Origin: Desulfobacterales bacterium | Lineage (GTDB): Bacteria > Desulfobacterota > Desulfobacteria > Desulfobacterales > Desulfosarcinaceae | Assembly (NCBI GenBank): GCA_016218685.1 | Contig: JACRDD010000042.1 | Span: 33,907-97,906, forward strand | Length of the DNA stretch: 64,000 nt | Direction: 5' to 3' | Part shown: one piece after another, positions 1-7,445 of the stretch | How the letters are laid out: every line of letters begins with the position of its first letter | How positions within the stretch are numbered: position 1 is the stretch's first letter | Translations under genes and position numbers: made by a program | Notes under the pieces: model-generated | The model's database searches: none | What the model was told of the DNA's origin: nothing | Seen by the model: only the letters and a program-made list of their open reading frames with translations

Positions 1-540
1 GTGGATATAGTGGCCGGCGGCCTGGATCACGCGCCAAATGGTTTCGTAGTGATGCTTGGCCTCGTCCACGTTCACGCCGAACATTTTGGAAAGCTGGGAG
101 GAGGCGATGATGATGGCGGCCGCGTTGGTAAACCCGTTGACGACTGGATGGGAGAGGAAATTCACGACCAGCCCGAGACGCAAAATGCCTAAGCTGAGCT
201 GAAAGAGCCCCACCATCATCGCGAGCATGATCGCATAGGCAATATATCCCTCGCTGCCGGCGGTTGCCAGGGGCTCCAGCGATGCCGCGGTCATCAGCGA
301 CACCACGGCCACCGGCCCGGTGGCCAGTTGCCGGCTGGAACCGAACAGGGCCGCCAGCATGGGCGGCAGGAATGACGCATAGAGGCCGTAGTAGGCCGGC
401 AGCCCGGCCAGTTGGGCATAAGCCATGGACTGGGGGATCAACACCAGGGCCACGGTCATCCCGGCGATGGCGTCGGCCTTGAGCGCGCCCAAGTCGTAAT
501 CCTTGAACCATTTGATGAAGGGAAAAATCTTGCCAACCAT
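1..540 (-). CDS. SulP-family anion transporter, N-terminal part (cut by window edge)
   Basis: The reverse strand reads open from an ATG at 540 to the window edge with no stop, giving 180 residues beginning MVGKIFPFIKWF. The sequence has the SulP signature of the first membrane segments: DAIAGMTVALVLIPQSMAYAQLAGLPAYYGLYAS, here split as a core around IPQSMAYAQLAGL and PAYYGLYASF, followed by hydrophobic spans and SHPVVNGFTNAAA. SulP proteins move sulfate, bicarbonate or other anions across the inner membrane and usually end in a STAS domain, which would lie outside the window. The start is 2 bases after the stop of the TetR gene, so the two are almost certainly co-transcribed and the transporter is the likely target of that regulator. 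The substrate cannot be told from this part. Confidence 0.92.
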   Translation of the reverse strand, partial: MVGKIFPFIKWFKDYDLGALKADAIAGMTVALVLIPQSMAYAQLAGLPAYYGLYASFLPPMLAALFGSSRQLATGPVAVVSLMTAASLEPLATAGSEGYIAYAIMLAMMVGLFQLSLGILRLGLVVNFLSHPVVNGFTNAAAIIIASSQLSKMFGVNVDEAKHHYETIWRVIQAAGHYIH

Positions 541-542
541 CT

Positions 543-1142
543 TCAACTCCTGAACTCTGAAGGATTTTTTCGCAACAGGACGCGGCACGACTGGACCACA
601 TCCTCGTACAGCACGCCTGCGTCGTACAACCGATAGGTGTGAAAACGGATCAAGCCATCCACCATGGTAAAAAGGATCATGGCCATGCGCCGGGCCGGCA
701 TTTCGCGGATGGAGCCATCCTTTTGGCCGGCCAGGATCGCCTGCTCGAATATATCGATCAGGCAGTCGTAGATCGCCTCCAGGCAGTCGCGGCATTCGGG
801 GTTCACCTGGGCCAGTTCGTAGGCGTCGTGGCGGTGGAGCAGCATGAAGCGATCCTCCATCTGGGAGGCCATTTGCAGGTAAAATGCGATGGCCTGCTCC
901 ACCATGTCCAAACCAGAGGAAAACTGGTGCTCATTGCGGTAACGCGAGAACAGGGCGACGATATCCTCCCGGAAAGCCTTCAAGATGGCAAGGAAGAGCG
1001 CCTCCTTGGTGCTGTAGTGATAAAAGATGGTCCCCTGGGCCACGCCGCTGATCTTGGCCAGCTCGGCCATCGAGGCGTCTTTGTACCCCTTGATGGCCAG
1101 CAGGTGGGTGGCGACCTGTAAGATATCCTCTTTGCGCGACAT
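543..1142 (-). CDS. TetR/AcrR-family transcriptional regulator
   Basis: A 199-residue protein with the typical TetR N-terminal helix-turn-helix: residues about 5-50 (SRKEDILQVATHLLAIKGY, then MAELAKISGVAQGTIFYHYS and KEALFLAIL). The rest is a helical ligand-binding and dimer domain with no family signature that would name the ligand. It is the first gene of a leftward unit with the SulP transporter gene, which starts 2 bases after its stop. A 14-base perfect palindrome lies between the -35 and -10 boxes of its promoter, so it probably represses itself and the transporter. The ATG at 1142 starts directly at the domain boundary expected for the family. Confidence 0.95.
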   Translation of the reverse strand: MSRKEDILQVATHLLAIKGYKDASMAELAKISGVAQGTIFYHYSTKEALFLAILKAFREDIVALFSRYRNEHQFSSGLDMVEQAIAFYLQMASQMEDRFMLLHRHDAYELAQVNPECRDCLEAIYDCLIDIFEQAILAGQKDGSIREMPARRMAMILFTMVDGLIRFHTYRLYDAGVLYEDVVQSCRVLLRKNPSEFRS

Positions 1143-1150
1143 AGATAACC

Positions 1151-1181
1151 TTTATACTGAGTACTCAGTCAGTTTTTCCAA
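1151..1181 (-). promoter_or_regulatory. TetR-unit promoter with embedded operator palindrome
   Basis: Reading leftward, a TTGGAA -35-like box (1176-1181) and a TATAAA -10 box (1151-1156) are separated by 19 bases. The perfect 14-base palindrome ACTGAGTACTCAGT (1156-1169) fills the spacer and touches the -10 box, with a further half-site copy (ACTGA) adjoining it. TetR repressors commonly bind palindromes of this kind (TGAGTACTCA core) and block RNA polymerase. The 19-base spacer is longer than ideal, so the -35 assignment is weaker than the operator. Confidence 0.6.
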
Positions 1182-1227
1182 TCTTTATTTAATTGCCCGG
1201 CGGATGTCAACAGGATTTTCTGATGTA

Positions 1228-1256
1228 TTGCCAATCCTGGCGAGATCACTTATAAA
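1228..1256 (+). promoter_or_regulatory. Promoter of the ywbE gene
   Basis: TTGCCA (1228-1233) and TATAAA (1251-1256) are spaced by exactly 17 bases, a good sigma-70-type promoter. It would start transcription about 28 bases before the ywbE ATG, with an AAGGAG ribosome-binding site in between. It faces away from the TetR promoter in the same 148-base divergent region. Confidence 0.6.
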
Positions 1257-1290
1257 ATCCATATCTATTGTATAAGGAGCACCAATTATC

Positions 1291-1488
1291 ATGGGCGCCA
1301 ATGACCGCAGCGATATTCGTCCGGGTATGGATGTTGAGATCGTTCTGAAGCAAGACCAACGCTCGGGCCGCCTGACCCGCGGCATCTTCCGGGATCTGCT
1401 GACCCGCTCACCCCATCACCCCCATGGTATCAAAGTGCGTCTGGAGGACGGACAGGTCGGACGCGTGAAACATATCCTCACCCTTTAG
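1291..1488 (+). CDS. ywbE: YwbE-family small protein
   Basis: A 65-residue protein with the compact YwbE (DUF2196) consensus: an N-terminal RSDIRPGMDVEIVLKQDQRS, a middle LTRGIFRDLLT with PHHPHGIKVRLEDGQVG, and a C-terminal RVKHIL. The whole protein is the domain and the length is normal for the family. Its biochemical role is not established; the small beta-rich fold and basic character have suggested nucleic-acid binding, which is only inference. The ATG has an AAGGAG ribosome-binding site and a well-placed promoter upstream. The gene ends just before a palindrome that separates it from the large helicase gene. Confidence 0.9.
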   Translation: MGANDRSDIRPGMDVEIVLKQDQRSGRLTRGIFRDLLTRSPHHPHGIKVRLEDGQVGRVKHILTL

Positions 1489-1492
1489 GAGC

Positions 1493-1516
1493 AGGGGCGT
1501 ATGGCCATACGCCCCT
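1493..1516. repeat. 24-base perfect palindrome (dispersed-repeat type)
   Basis: The 24 bases from 1493 to 1516 (arms AGGGGCGTATGG and CCATACGCCCCT, no spacer) form a perfect palindrome between ywbE and the helicase gene. There is no T-run after it, so it is a poor intrinsic terminator. Short palindromes of the form TAGGGGCG...CGCCCCTA occur in many copies in a range of bacterial genomes, so this is more likely one copy of such a dispersed element than a gene-specific operator; only one copy was noticed in this window. Confidence 0.55.
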
Positions 1517-1526
1517 ACCGGACACC

Positions 1527-4500
1527 ATGACATTCGACCGGCTTAGCGCTCGAACCCTGGCCCTGGATCTGGAAGTCTCCAGGTCGGGCAGCCGTTTGCG
1601 CCGCATCGGCGCCCTCTTTCAGGAACGACCGTTCGAGTGGGCCGAAGGTCAGGGGCCGGTATCCGAGGCTCTGGCCGCCCTGGATGCCTTCGGACATTCG
1701 GCGACCTTCGTGCTGGGTCACAATATCCTGCGCCACGACCTGCCCCTGCTCCAGGCCCTGGCTCCAGGCATGCGGCTGCTCAGCCGGCCGGTGATCGACA
1801 CCCTTTTGCTTTCGCCCCTGGCCTTTCCCCAGAACCCCTACCACCGCCTGGTGAAAGACTACAAGCTGGTGCGTGCGGCCCTCAGCGATCCCTTGCAAGA
1901 TGCCCGCCTGGCCCTCGCGCTTTTCAAGGACCAGTGGCAGAGTTTCGGCAGCCAGGCGCAGGAGAACCCCCAAATACTCTCGGTCTACCGCTTCTGCTTC
2001 GAGCAAAGCCGTTTCGGCGCTTTCAGCGGCGACGGGCTGGCGCAGCTCTTCGCGGCCCTGGGCGCGCCGCCCCTTGCGGGCGTATCCCAAGTGGAAGATA
2101 TCTTCCGGCACCTGACATCGGGCAACGTCTGCCGCCAGGCCGCGGCCGGCGTCATCGCCCAACTGGCCACCGCCCCGCCTACCGCCCCTATCGCGGCTTA
2201 TGGACTGGCCTGGCTGCGGGTGGCCGGGTCCAACTCGGTCCTGCCCCCCTGGGTGCGCCACCAGTTCCCCGGCATCGTGCCCTTTCTGACCCGCTTGCGC
2301 GACCAGCCCTGCGGCGATCCCGCCTGCGACTACTGCCGGACGATGCACGATCCCGACACCCAGCTCCAGCGCTTCTTCGGTTTCGAGGCCTTCCGCCCGG
2401 CGCCCAAAACGTCCGACGGCCACAGCCTGCAAAGAGAAGTGGTGCTGCACGGCTTGCGCGACCAGCCCCTGCTGGCCATCCTGCCCACCGGCGGCGGCAA
2501 GTCGTTGTGCTACCAGTTGCCGGCCCTGGTGCGCCACATGCGCCGGGGGCAGCTCACCGTGGTGCTCTCGCCCCTGCAAGCCCTGATGAAAGACCAGGTG
2601 GACAACCTGGTGGCCAACACGGGCACTCCTTTTGCTGCGGCCATCTACGGCCTGCTCACACCCCCCGAGCGGGGCGAAGTGATGGAACGGGTACGCATGG
2701 GCGACATCGCCATCCTGTATATCTCCCCTGAGCAGCTTCGCAGCCGCTCGGTGCGCGAGGTCCTGTCCCAGCGCGAGATCGGCTGCTGGGTTTTCGACGA
2801 AGCCCACTGCCTCTCCAAGTGGGGCCACGATTTCCGGCCCGACTATCTTTACGCGGGACGCTTCATCCGCGAGTTCACCCAGGCCCAGCAACTGCCCATG
2901 CCGCCCATGAACTGCTTCACGGCCACGGCCAAGCCCGATGTCATCGAAGAGATTACGGCCTACTTCCAGACCGAGCTGAAGCAAACGCTGCATCTTTTCG
3001 AAGGGGGCGTGGAGCGCGGCAACCTGATCTTCGACATCATCCCGGTTTCCGAAGCCCAGAAGCCGGAACAGACCCTGGCTATTGTCCAGCGCCACCTGGA
3101 GGGCCAGGACACGGCCAGCGCCATCGTCTACGCGGCCCGGCGCAAAACCACCGAGCAGATCCGCGACTACCTGGTGCAAAAAGGCATGACGGCCGAAGCC
3201 TTTCACGCCGGCCTGGAAGCCCACGACAAGCGCCGCATCATCGAAGCTTTCGTGGCCGGCCAGGTGCCGGTGATCTGCGCCACCAACGCCTTTGGCATGG
3301 GCATCGACAAGAGCGACATCCGCCTGGTGCTGCACTACGATCTGCCCGGCTCGCTGGAGAACTACTTGCAGGAGGCCGGACGGGCCGGACGCGATCTGAA
3401 GCCCGCCCACTGCATCCTGCTCTACGACCCCCAGGACGCCGAAACCCAGTTCTCCCTGGGGGCCTATTCCGAAATCCAGCGCCGGGAGATCCAACAAATC
3501 CTGGGCTGCCTGCGCCGCGCCAAGCGCAACCGCGACAACGACATCGTCATCACCACCCAGGAGTTGCTGCGCGACGAGGAGCTGGCCGCACTCTTCGATC
3601 CCCAGGACGGGGCCAACGACACCCGCGTGCGCACGGCCCTGGCGTGGCTCGAACGGGCGGGCCTCCTGGAGCGCAACCAAAACCTCACCCAGGTGTTCCA
3701 GGGCAAGCCGCTGGTGAAAAGCATCGCGGCCGCCGAGGAGACGCTAAAGCGGCTGAACCTCTCCCCCACCGGCGAGCAGCTATGGCGCGGCATCCTGGCG
3801 GTGATGTTCAACGCTCCGCCCGACCAGGGCCTCAGCGCCGACGACATCGCCGAACGGCTCTTCTCTTCCGCCGATCAGTTGCGCCGCCTGGAGCGAAGCA
3901 GTGGCCTGACCCCGGCCCAGATGGTGATCCAGGCCATGCACGACATGGCGGATGCGCGGTTGCTGGACAAGGGGCTGATGCTCTCGGCTTTTCTGCAGAC
4001 CAAGGGCACCCGCAATGCCCGGCTGCTCCTGGCCCAGGTGGGTGACCTGGAGCAGCGACTGCTCAAATTGATGCAGGAGGAGGCCCCTGACGCCGAAAAC
4101 GGCGAGTGGCTGACGCTGGACCTCAGCCGCGTCAACCAGCGGCTTCAGAACGACGGCGCGCCCAGCGATGTGGTCACCTTGCGCCACCTGCTCAAGGGGT
4201 TGGTCGGCGACGGAAAGGGCCTGGCCGGCTCCCATGGGGCTGTGGAACTCAAGCACATCGGCCGCAACCGCTATCGGGTGCAGTTGCGCCGTGGCTGGCA
4301 AACTATCGTCGAGACGGCTGCTTTGCGCCGCAACGTGGCCGCCCTGATTCTGGGCGAACTGCTGGCCAAGGCCAAAGGCGCGGCAGAGGCGGACAAGGAG
4401 ACACCCGGCGAGCTATTGGTGGAGTTCGGCGCCGAAGATCTGGCCGCGGCCATCCGCCACGATCTGCTGCTCCACGCCCAGGTGAGCAAACCCCTGGCGG

Positions 4501-6734
4501 CCATCGACCGGGGCTTGATGTTCCTTCACGAGCACAAGATCGTCACCTTGCAAAACGGATTGGCGGTCTTCCGCCAGGCCATGACCATCCGTCTGAACCC
4601 CAGCGAGCGCCGGAGGCAGTATACCGTGGGCGACTTCAAGCCCCTGGCGGCCCACTACCGCGAGCGGCGCTTCCAGGTGCATGTCATTGTGGAGTACGCC
4701 CAGTTGGCCATGGAGCAACTGGCTCGGGCACTGGGGTTGGTGCTCGATTACTTCGCCATGCCCCGCATGGCTTTCATCCAGAAGTACTTCGCCCACCGCC
4801 AGGAGATTTTAGAACGGGCCACCAGCGTCGACTCCTACCGCCGCATCGTGGAAGCGCTGCACCACCCGGTGCAGATCGACATCGTGGGCCGGCCGACGGA
4901 GGCCAACCTGTTGGTGCTGGCCGGACCAGGGGCGGGCAAGACCCGGGTGGTGGTCCACCGCTGCGCTTACCTGCTGCGCGTGGAGCGCGTACCCCCCAGC
5001 CGGATACTGGTGATGTGCTTCAACCACCACGCGGCCGTGGCCCTGCGCCGGCGGCTGCATGACCTGGTCGGTCCCGATGCCCGGGGGGTCACGGTGGCCA
5101 CTTACCACGGAGCCGCCCTGCGCCTGGCCGGGCTCTCCATGCGCGAGTGGCTGGCCGGCCGGGAATCGGCCGATATCATCGACTTCGACGCCCCCCTGGC
5201 CGCGGCCGTGGCCCTGCTCAAGGGTGAAGCGCCCCTGGCCGGCCTGGACGGCGACACCCTGCGCGAGCAATTGCTGCAAGGCTTCAGCCACATCCTGGTG
5301 GACGAGTACCAGGACATCGACCAGGCCCAGTACGACCTGGTCTCGGCCATCGCCGGCCGCACCCGGCCCGAGGCCGAGAACCGCCTGGCCATCCTGGCCG
5401 TGGGCGACGACGACCAGAACATCTATGCTTTCCGGGGCGCCAACGTGGGCTTCATCCAGCGCTTCCGGCAAGACTACCAGGCCGACCCCATCTATATGGT
5501 GGAGAACTTTCGCTCCAGCGCCCACATCATCGCCGCGGCCAACCAGCTCATCGCCCACAACCGCGACCGCATGAAGGGCGACCACCCCATCCGCATCGAT
5601 CGCCAGCGCGCGGCCGAACCGGCCGGCGGTCCCTGGGCGGCCCTGGACCCCGTGGCCCAGGGCCGGGTGCAGCGTCTGGTGGTGCAAAACGCCTCCCACC
5701 AGGCCGCGGCCGTATTCCAGGAGCTATCGCGCCTCACCGCCCTTTCGCCCGATCTGAATTGGGAAAACTGCGCCGTGCTGGGCCGCACCAACGAGAGCCT
5801 CACCGCCGTGCGCGCCTGTTTCGAATCCCAGGGAGTCACCGTGCGGCGCAACCTGGCCCAGCCCCTGCCCTTGCCGCGCGTCCGGGAGATCCATGGTTTT
5901 CTGGAAAGCCTGAAGCAGATTGAAAACCAGATCCACGCCGCCTCGGAGCTGAACGGCCTGTTGCCCGAAACCGGGGCCAACCCCTGGGCCGCGCTGCTGG
6001 CCGAATGGCACGCCGCCTATGGCCTGGAAACCGAAGACGCCCAACTGCCGGTGCAGTTCTACGTGGATTGGCTCTACGAAGCATTGGCCGAGCAACGGCG
6101 CGAGCGCACCCTCGGCCGGGGCCTCTTTCTCAACACCATCCACGCTGCCAAGGGCATGGAGTTCGACCACGTCTTCATCCTCGACGGCGGCTGGCACTTG
6201 TCGCCCGAACGCAGTAAGCAAGAAGAAGAGCGCCGCCTGCTCTACGTGGGCATGACCCGCGCCCGTCAAACCCTCTGCCTGCTGGAGCTCAAGCCCCAGG
6301 GCAATCCCTTGATCCGTGACCTGAGCGGCGACGCCCTTCTCCACAGGCAGGCCGCCCCCCAGGGCGAAACTACCGCGGAAGCCACCGCGCAACGCTACGA
6401 TCTGCTCGGACTCAAGGATATCTTCCTGAGCTACGCCGGCACCTTCCCACCGTCGCACCCCATCCACGCCCACCTGGCCCAACTGGCCGCGGGCCATCGT
6501 TTGCACCTTGCCGCCGCCGGCAGCGGCGTGGAAGTACGCGACCCGGAGAACTTCCCCGTAGCCCGGCTCTCCAAAGAAGCCGCCGCCCTGTGGGCCCCAA
6601 GATTAGAAGATATCCTCGAAGCCCGCGTGGTCGCCATGCTCCGCTGGCGAGCCGACGACGCCAGCGGTGACTATCGCTCTCTGGCCCGAACGGAGGCTTG
6701 GGAAGTACCGATCATCGAGATCGTCTCGCGTTGA
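1527..6734 (+). CDS. Exonuclease-like / RecQ / UvrD fusion DNA helicase
   Basis: A 1735-residue protein with three recognisable modules. Residues about 10-135 resemble a DnaQ-like 3'-5' exonuclease: DLE at 14-16, GHNILRHDLP near 64-73 and SDPLQDARLALALF near 119-132 supply the DxE, D and D motifs. Residues about 300-650 are a RecQ-type superfamily 2 helicase with Walker A GGGKSLCYQ (about 321), DEAH (about 423) and a final QEAGRAGRD motif. Residues about 1120-1620 are a UvrD/Rep-type superfamily 1 helicase with GPGAGKT (about 1133), DEYQD (about 1258), GDDDQNIYAFRGAN (about 1292), HAAKGMEFDH (about 1539) and YVGMTRAR (about 1573). Ordinary RecQ is about 600 residues and UvrD about 720. Similar RecQ-UvrD fusions exist in other bacteria. 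A role in DNA repair or genome defence is inferred, not shown. There is no clear ribosome-binding site before the ATG, and a palindrome lies 10 bases upstream. Confidence 0.93.
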   Translation: MTFDRLSARTLALDLEVSRSGSRLRRIGALFQERPFEWAEGQGPVSEALAALDAFGHSATFVLGHNILRHDLPLLQALAPGMRLLSRPVIDTLLLSPLAFPQNPYHRLVKDYKLVRAALSDPLQDARLALALFKDQWQSFGSQAQENPQILSVYRFCFEQSRFGAFSGDGLAQLFAALGAPPLAGVSQVEDIFRHLTSGNVCRQAAAGVIAQLATAPPTAPIAAYGLAWLRVAGSNSVLPPWVRHQFPGIVPFLTRLRDQPCGDPACDYCRTMHDPDTQLQRFFGFEAFRPAPKTSDGHSLQREVVLHGLRDQPLLAILPTGGGKSLCYQLPALVRHMRRGQLTVVLSPLQALMKDQVDNLVANTGTPFAAAIYGLLTPPERGEVMERVRMGDIAILYISPEQLRSRSVREVLSQREIGCWVFDEAHCLSKWGHDFRPDYLYAGRFIREFTQAQQLPMPPMNCFTATAKPDVIEEITAYFQTELKQTLHLFEGGVERGNLIFDIIPVSEAQKPEQTLAIVQRHLEGQDTASAIVYAARRKTTEQIRDYLVQKGMTAEAFHAGLEAHDKRRIIEAFVAGQVPVICATNAFGMGIDKSDIRLVLHYDLPGSLENYLQEAGRAGRDLKPAHCILLYDPQDAETQFSLGAYSEIQRREIQQILGCLRRAKRNRDNDIVITTQELLRDEELAALFDPQDGANDTRVRTALAWLERAGLLERNQNLTQVFQGKPLVKSIAAAEETLKRLNLSPTGEQLWRGILAVMFNAPPDQGLSADDIAERLFSSADQLRRLERSSGLTPAQMVIQAMHDMADARLLDKGLMLSAFLQTKGTRNARLLLAQVGDLEQRLLKLMQEEAPDAENGEWLTLDLSRVNQRLQNDGAPSDVVTLRHLLKGLVGDGKGLAGSHGAVELKHIGRNRYRVQLRRGWQTIVETAALRRNVAALILGELLAKAKGAAEADKETPGELLVEFGAEDLAAAIRHDLLLHAQVSKPLAAIDRGLMFLHEHKIVTLQNGLAVFRQAMTIRLNPSERRRQYTVGDFKPLAAHYRERRFQVHVIVEYAQLAMEQLARALGLVLDYFAMPRMAFIQKYFAHRQEILERATSVDSYRRIVEALHHPVQIDIVGRPTEANLLVLAGPGAGKTRVVVHRCAYLLRVERVPPSRILVMCFNHHAAVALRRRLHDLVGPDARGVTVATYHGAALRLAGLSMREWLAGRESADIIDFDAPLAAAVALLKGEAPLAGLDGDTLREQLLQGFSHILVDEYQDIDQAQYDLVSAIAGRTRPEAENRLAILAVGDDDQNIYAFRGANVGFIQRFRQDYQADPIYMVENFRSSAHIIAAANQLIAHNRDRMKGDHPIRIDRQRAAEPAGGPWAALDPVAQGRVQRLVVQNASHQAAAVFQELSRLTALSPDLNWENCAVLGRTNESLTAVRACFESQGVTVRRNLAQPLPLPRVREIHGFLESLKQIENQIHAASELNGLLPETGANPWAALLAEWHAAYGLETEDAQLPVQFYVDWLYEALAEQRRERTLGRGLFLNTIHAAKGMEFDHVFILDGGWHLSPERSKQEEERRLLYVGMTRARQTLCLLELKPQGNPLIRDLSGDALLHRQAAPQGETTAEATAQRYDLLGLKDIFLSYAGTFPPSHPIHAHLAQLAAGHRLHLAAAGSGVEVRDPENFPVARLSKEAAALWAPRLEDILEARVVAMLRWRADDASGDYRSLARTEAWEVPIIEIVSR

Positions 6735-6755
6735 GAATTGACAATAACCGCCACA

Positions 6756-6779
6756 AGTATTACTCATACCGGTAATACT
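6756..6779. promoter_or_regulatory. Likely VapBC operator (inverted repeat)
   Basis: AGTATTAC (6756-6763) and GTAATACT (6772-6779) form a perfect 8-base inverted repeat with an 8-base spacer, ending 24 bases before the vapB ATG. A TTGACA box (6738-6743) lies just upstream, overlapping the end of the helicase gene, with TACTCA 17 bases further on as a weak -10. Toxin-antitoxin operons of this type are usually repressed by the antitoxin or its complex with the toxin bound to such a repeat. Confidence 0.55.
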
Positions 6780-6803
6780 CATATTCGCGATTGGAGGTTC
6801 ATC

Positions 6804-7031
6804 ATGAGGGTCACCACCAAAGGGCAAGTCACCATTCCCCAGGAGGTCCGCGAAAAACTCGGCATCACCCCTGCCGTCGAAATCGATTTCGTGGAAGAAA
6901 AAGGTCGATTCTATTTGGTTAAGCGCTGCGGCGAGTCCAAACGTATCCGCAAATTTGGTGGATTGCGGGGGGTCGCGAATGTCAAAATGAGCACCGATGA
7001 AATCATGGCGTTGACCAGGGGAAACAAATGA
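6804..7031 (+). CDS. vapB: AbrB/MazE-type antitoxin of a VapBC pair
   Basis: A 75-residue protein opening with the swapped-hairpin AbrB DNA-binding motif MRVTTKGQVTIPQEVREKLG. The C-terminal half (residues about 45-75) is the toxin-binding tail. I chose the ATG at 6804 because it follows a TTGGAGG ribosome-binding site and matches the family N-terminus; an upstream start would add 22 unlike residues. The stop overlaps the toxin start as ATGA, so the two are translationally coupled. It should neutralise the PIN toxin and bind the inverted repeat upstream to regulate its own operon. Confidence 0.9.
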   Translation: MRVTTKGQVTIPQEVREKLGITPAVEIDFVEEKGRFYLVKRCGESKRIRKFGGLRGVANVKMSTDEIMALTRGNK

Positions 7032-7432
7032 GGGGCGTGCTCGTCGATTCGAATGTCATTCTGGATGTTTTTTTGGACGACCCGAAATGGGCCGACTGGT
7101 CTGAATCCCGACTGGAGGCGTGCAGCGACAGCGCCCCGCTCTTCATCAATGCGATCATTTATTCCGAGATATCGATTGGTTTTACATCCATAGAAGCGTT
7201 GGAAACTGCTGTCGGTAAGGCCGGCTTCCAAATATTGGAAATCCCCAAAGAGGCTCTTTTTTTAGCGGGAAAGGCCTACCTTCAATACAAGCGAAGCAAA
7301 GGCGCGAAAGCGGCGCCATTGCCCGATTTCTTCCTCGTCGCCCAGGCCGCGGTCTTGCAACTGGACCTGTTGACCAGGGATGTTTCAAGATATCGAACCT
7401 ATTTCCCGACGGTACGATTAATCTCACCCTGA
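7028..7432 (+). CDS. vapC: PIN-domain ribonuclease toxin (VapC)
   Basis: A 134-residue single PIN domain. The acidic metal-binding residues of the family are visible: D8 in VLVDSNVILD, E47 or so in YSEI, D near 99 in PLPDFFLVAQA and D near 118 in LLTRDVSRYRTYFP. VapC toxins are magnesium-dependent endoribonucleases that cut tRNA or rRNA when the antitoxin is lost. The start overlaps the antitoxin stop. It ends 13 bases from the convergent radical SAM gene, without a visible terminator. Confidence 0.92.
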   Translation: MRGVLVDSNVILDVFLDDPKWADWSESRLEACSDSAPLFINAIIYSEISIGFTSIEALETAVGKAGFQILEIPKEALFLAGKAYLQYKRSKGAKAAPLPDFFLVAQAAVLQLDLLTRDVSRYRTYFPTVRLISP

Positions 7433-7445
7433 ACCCTATTTTTGA

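Noticed and set aside
1493..1516. Intrinsic terminator of ywbE
   Set aside because: The palindrome has no loop spacer and no following T-run; a dispersed repeat is more likely.
1515..3680. 721-residue leftward open frame opposite the helicase gene
   Set aside because: High-GC shadow of the helicase coding sequence; no recognisable domains, and the other strand has all helicase motifs.
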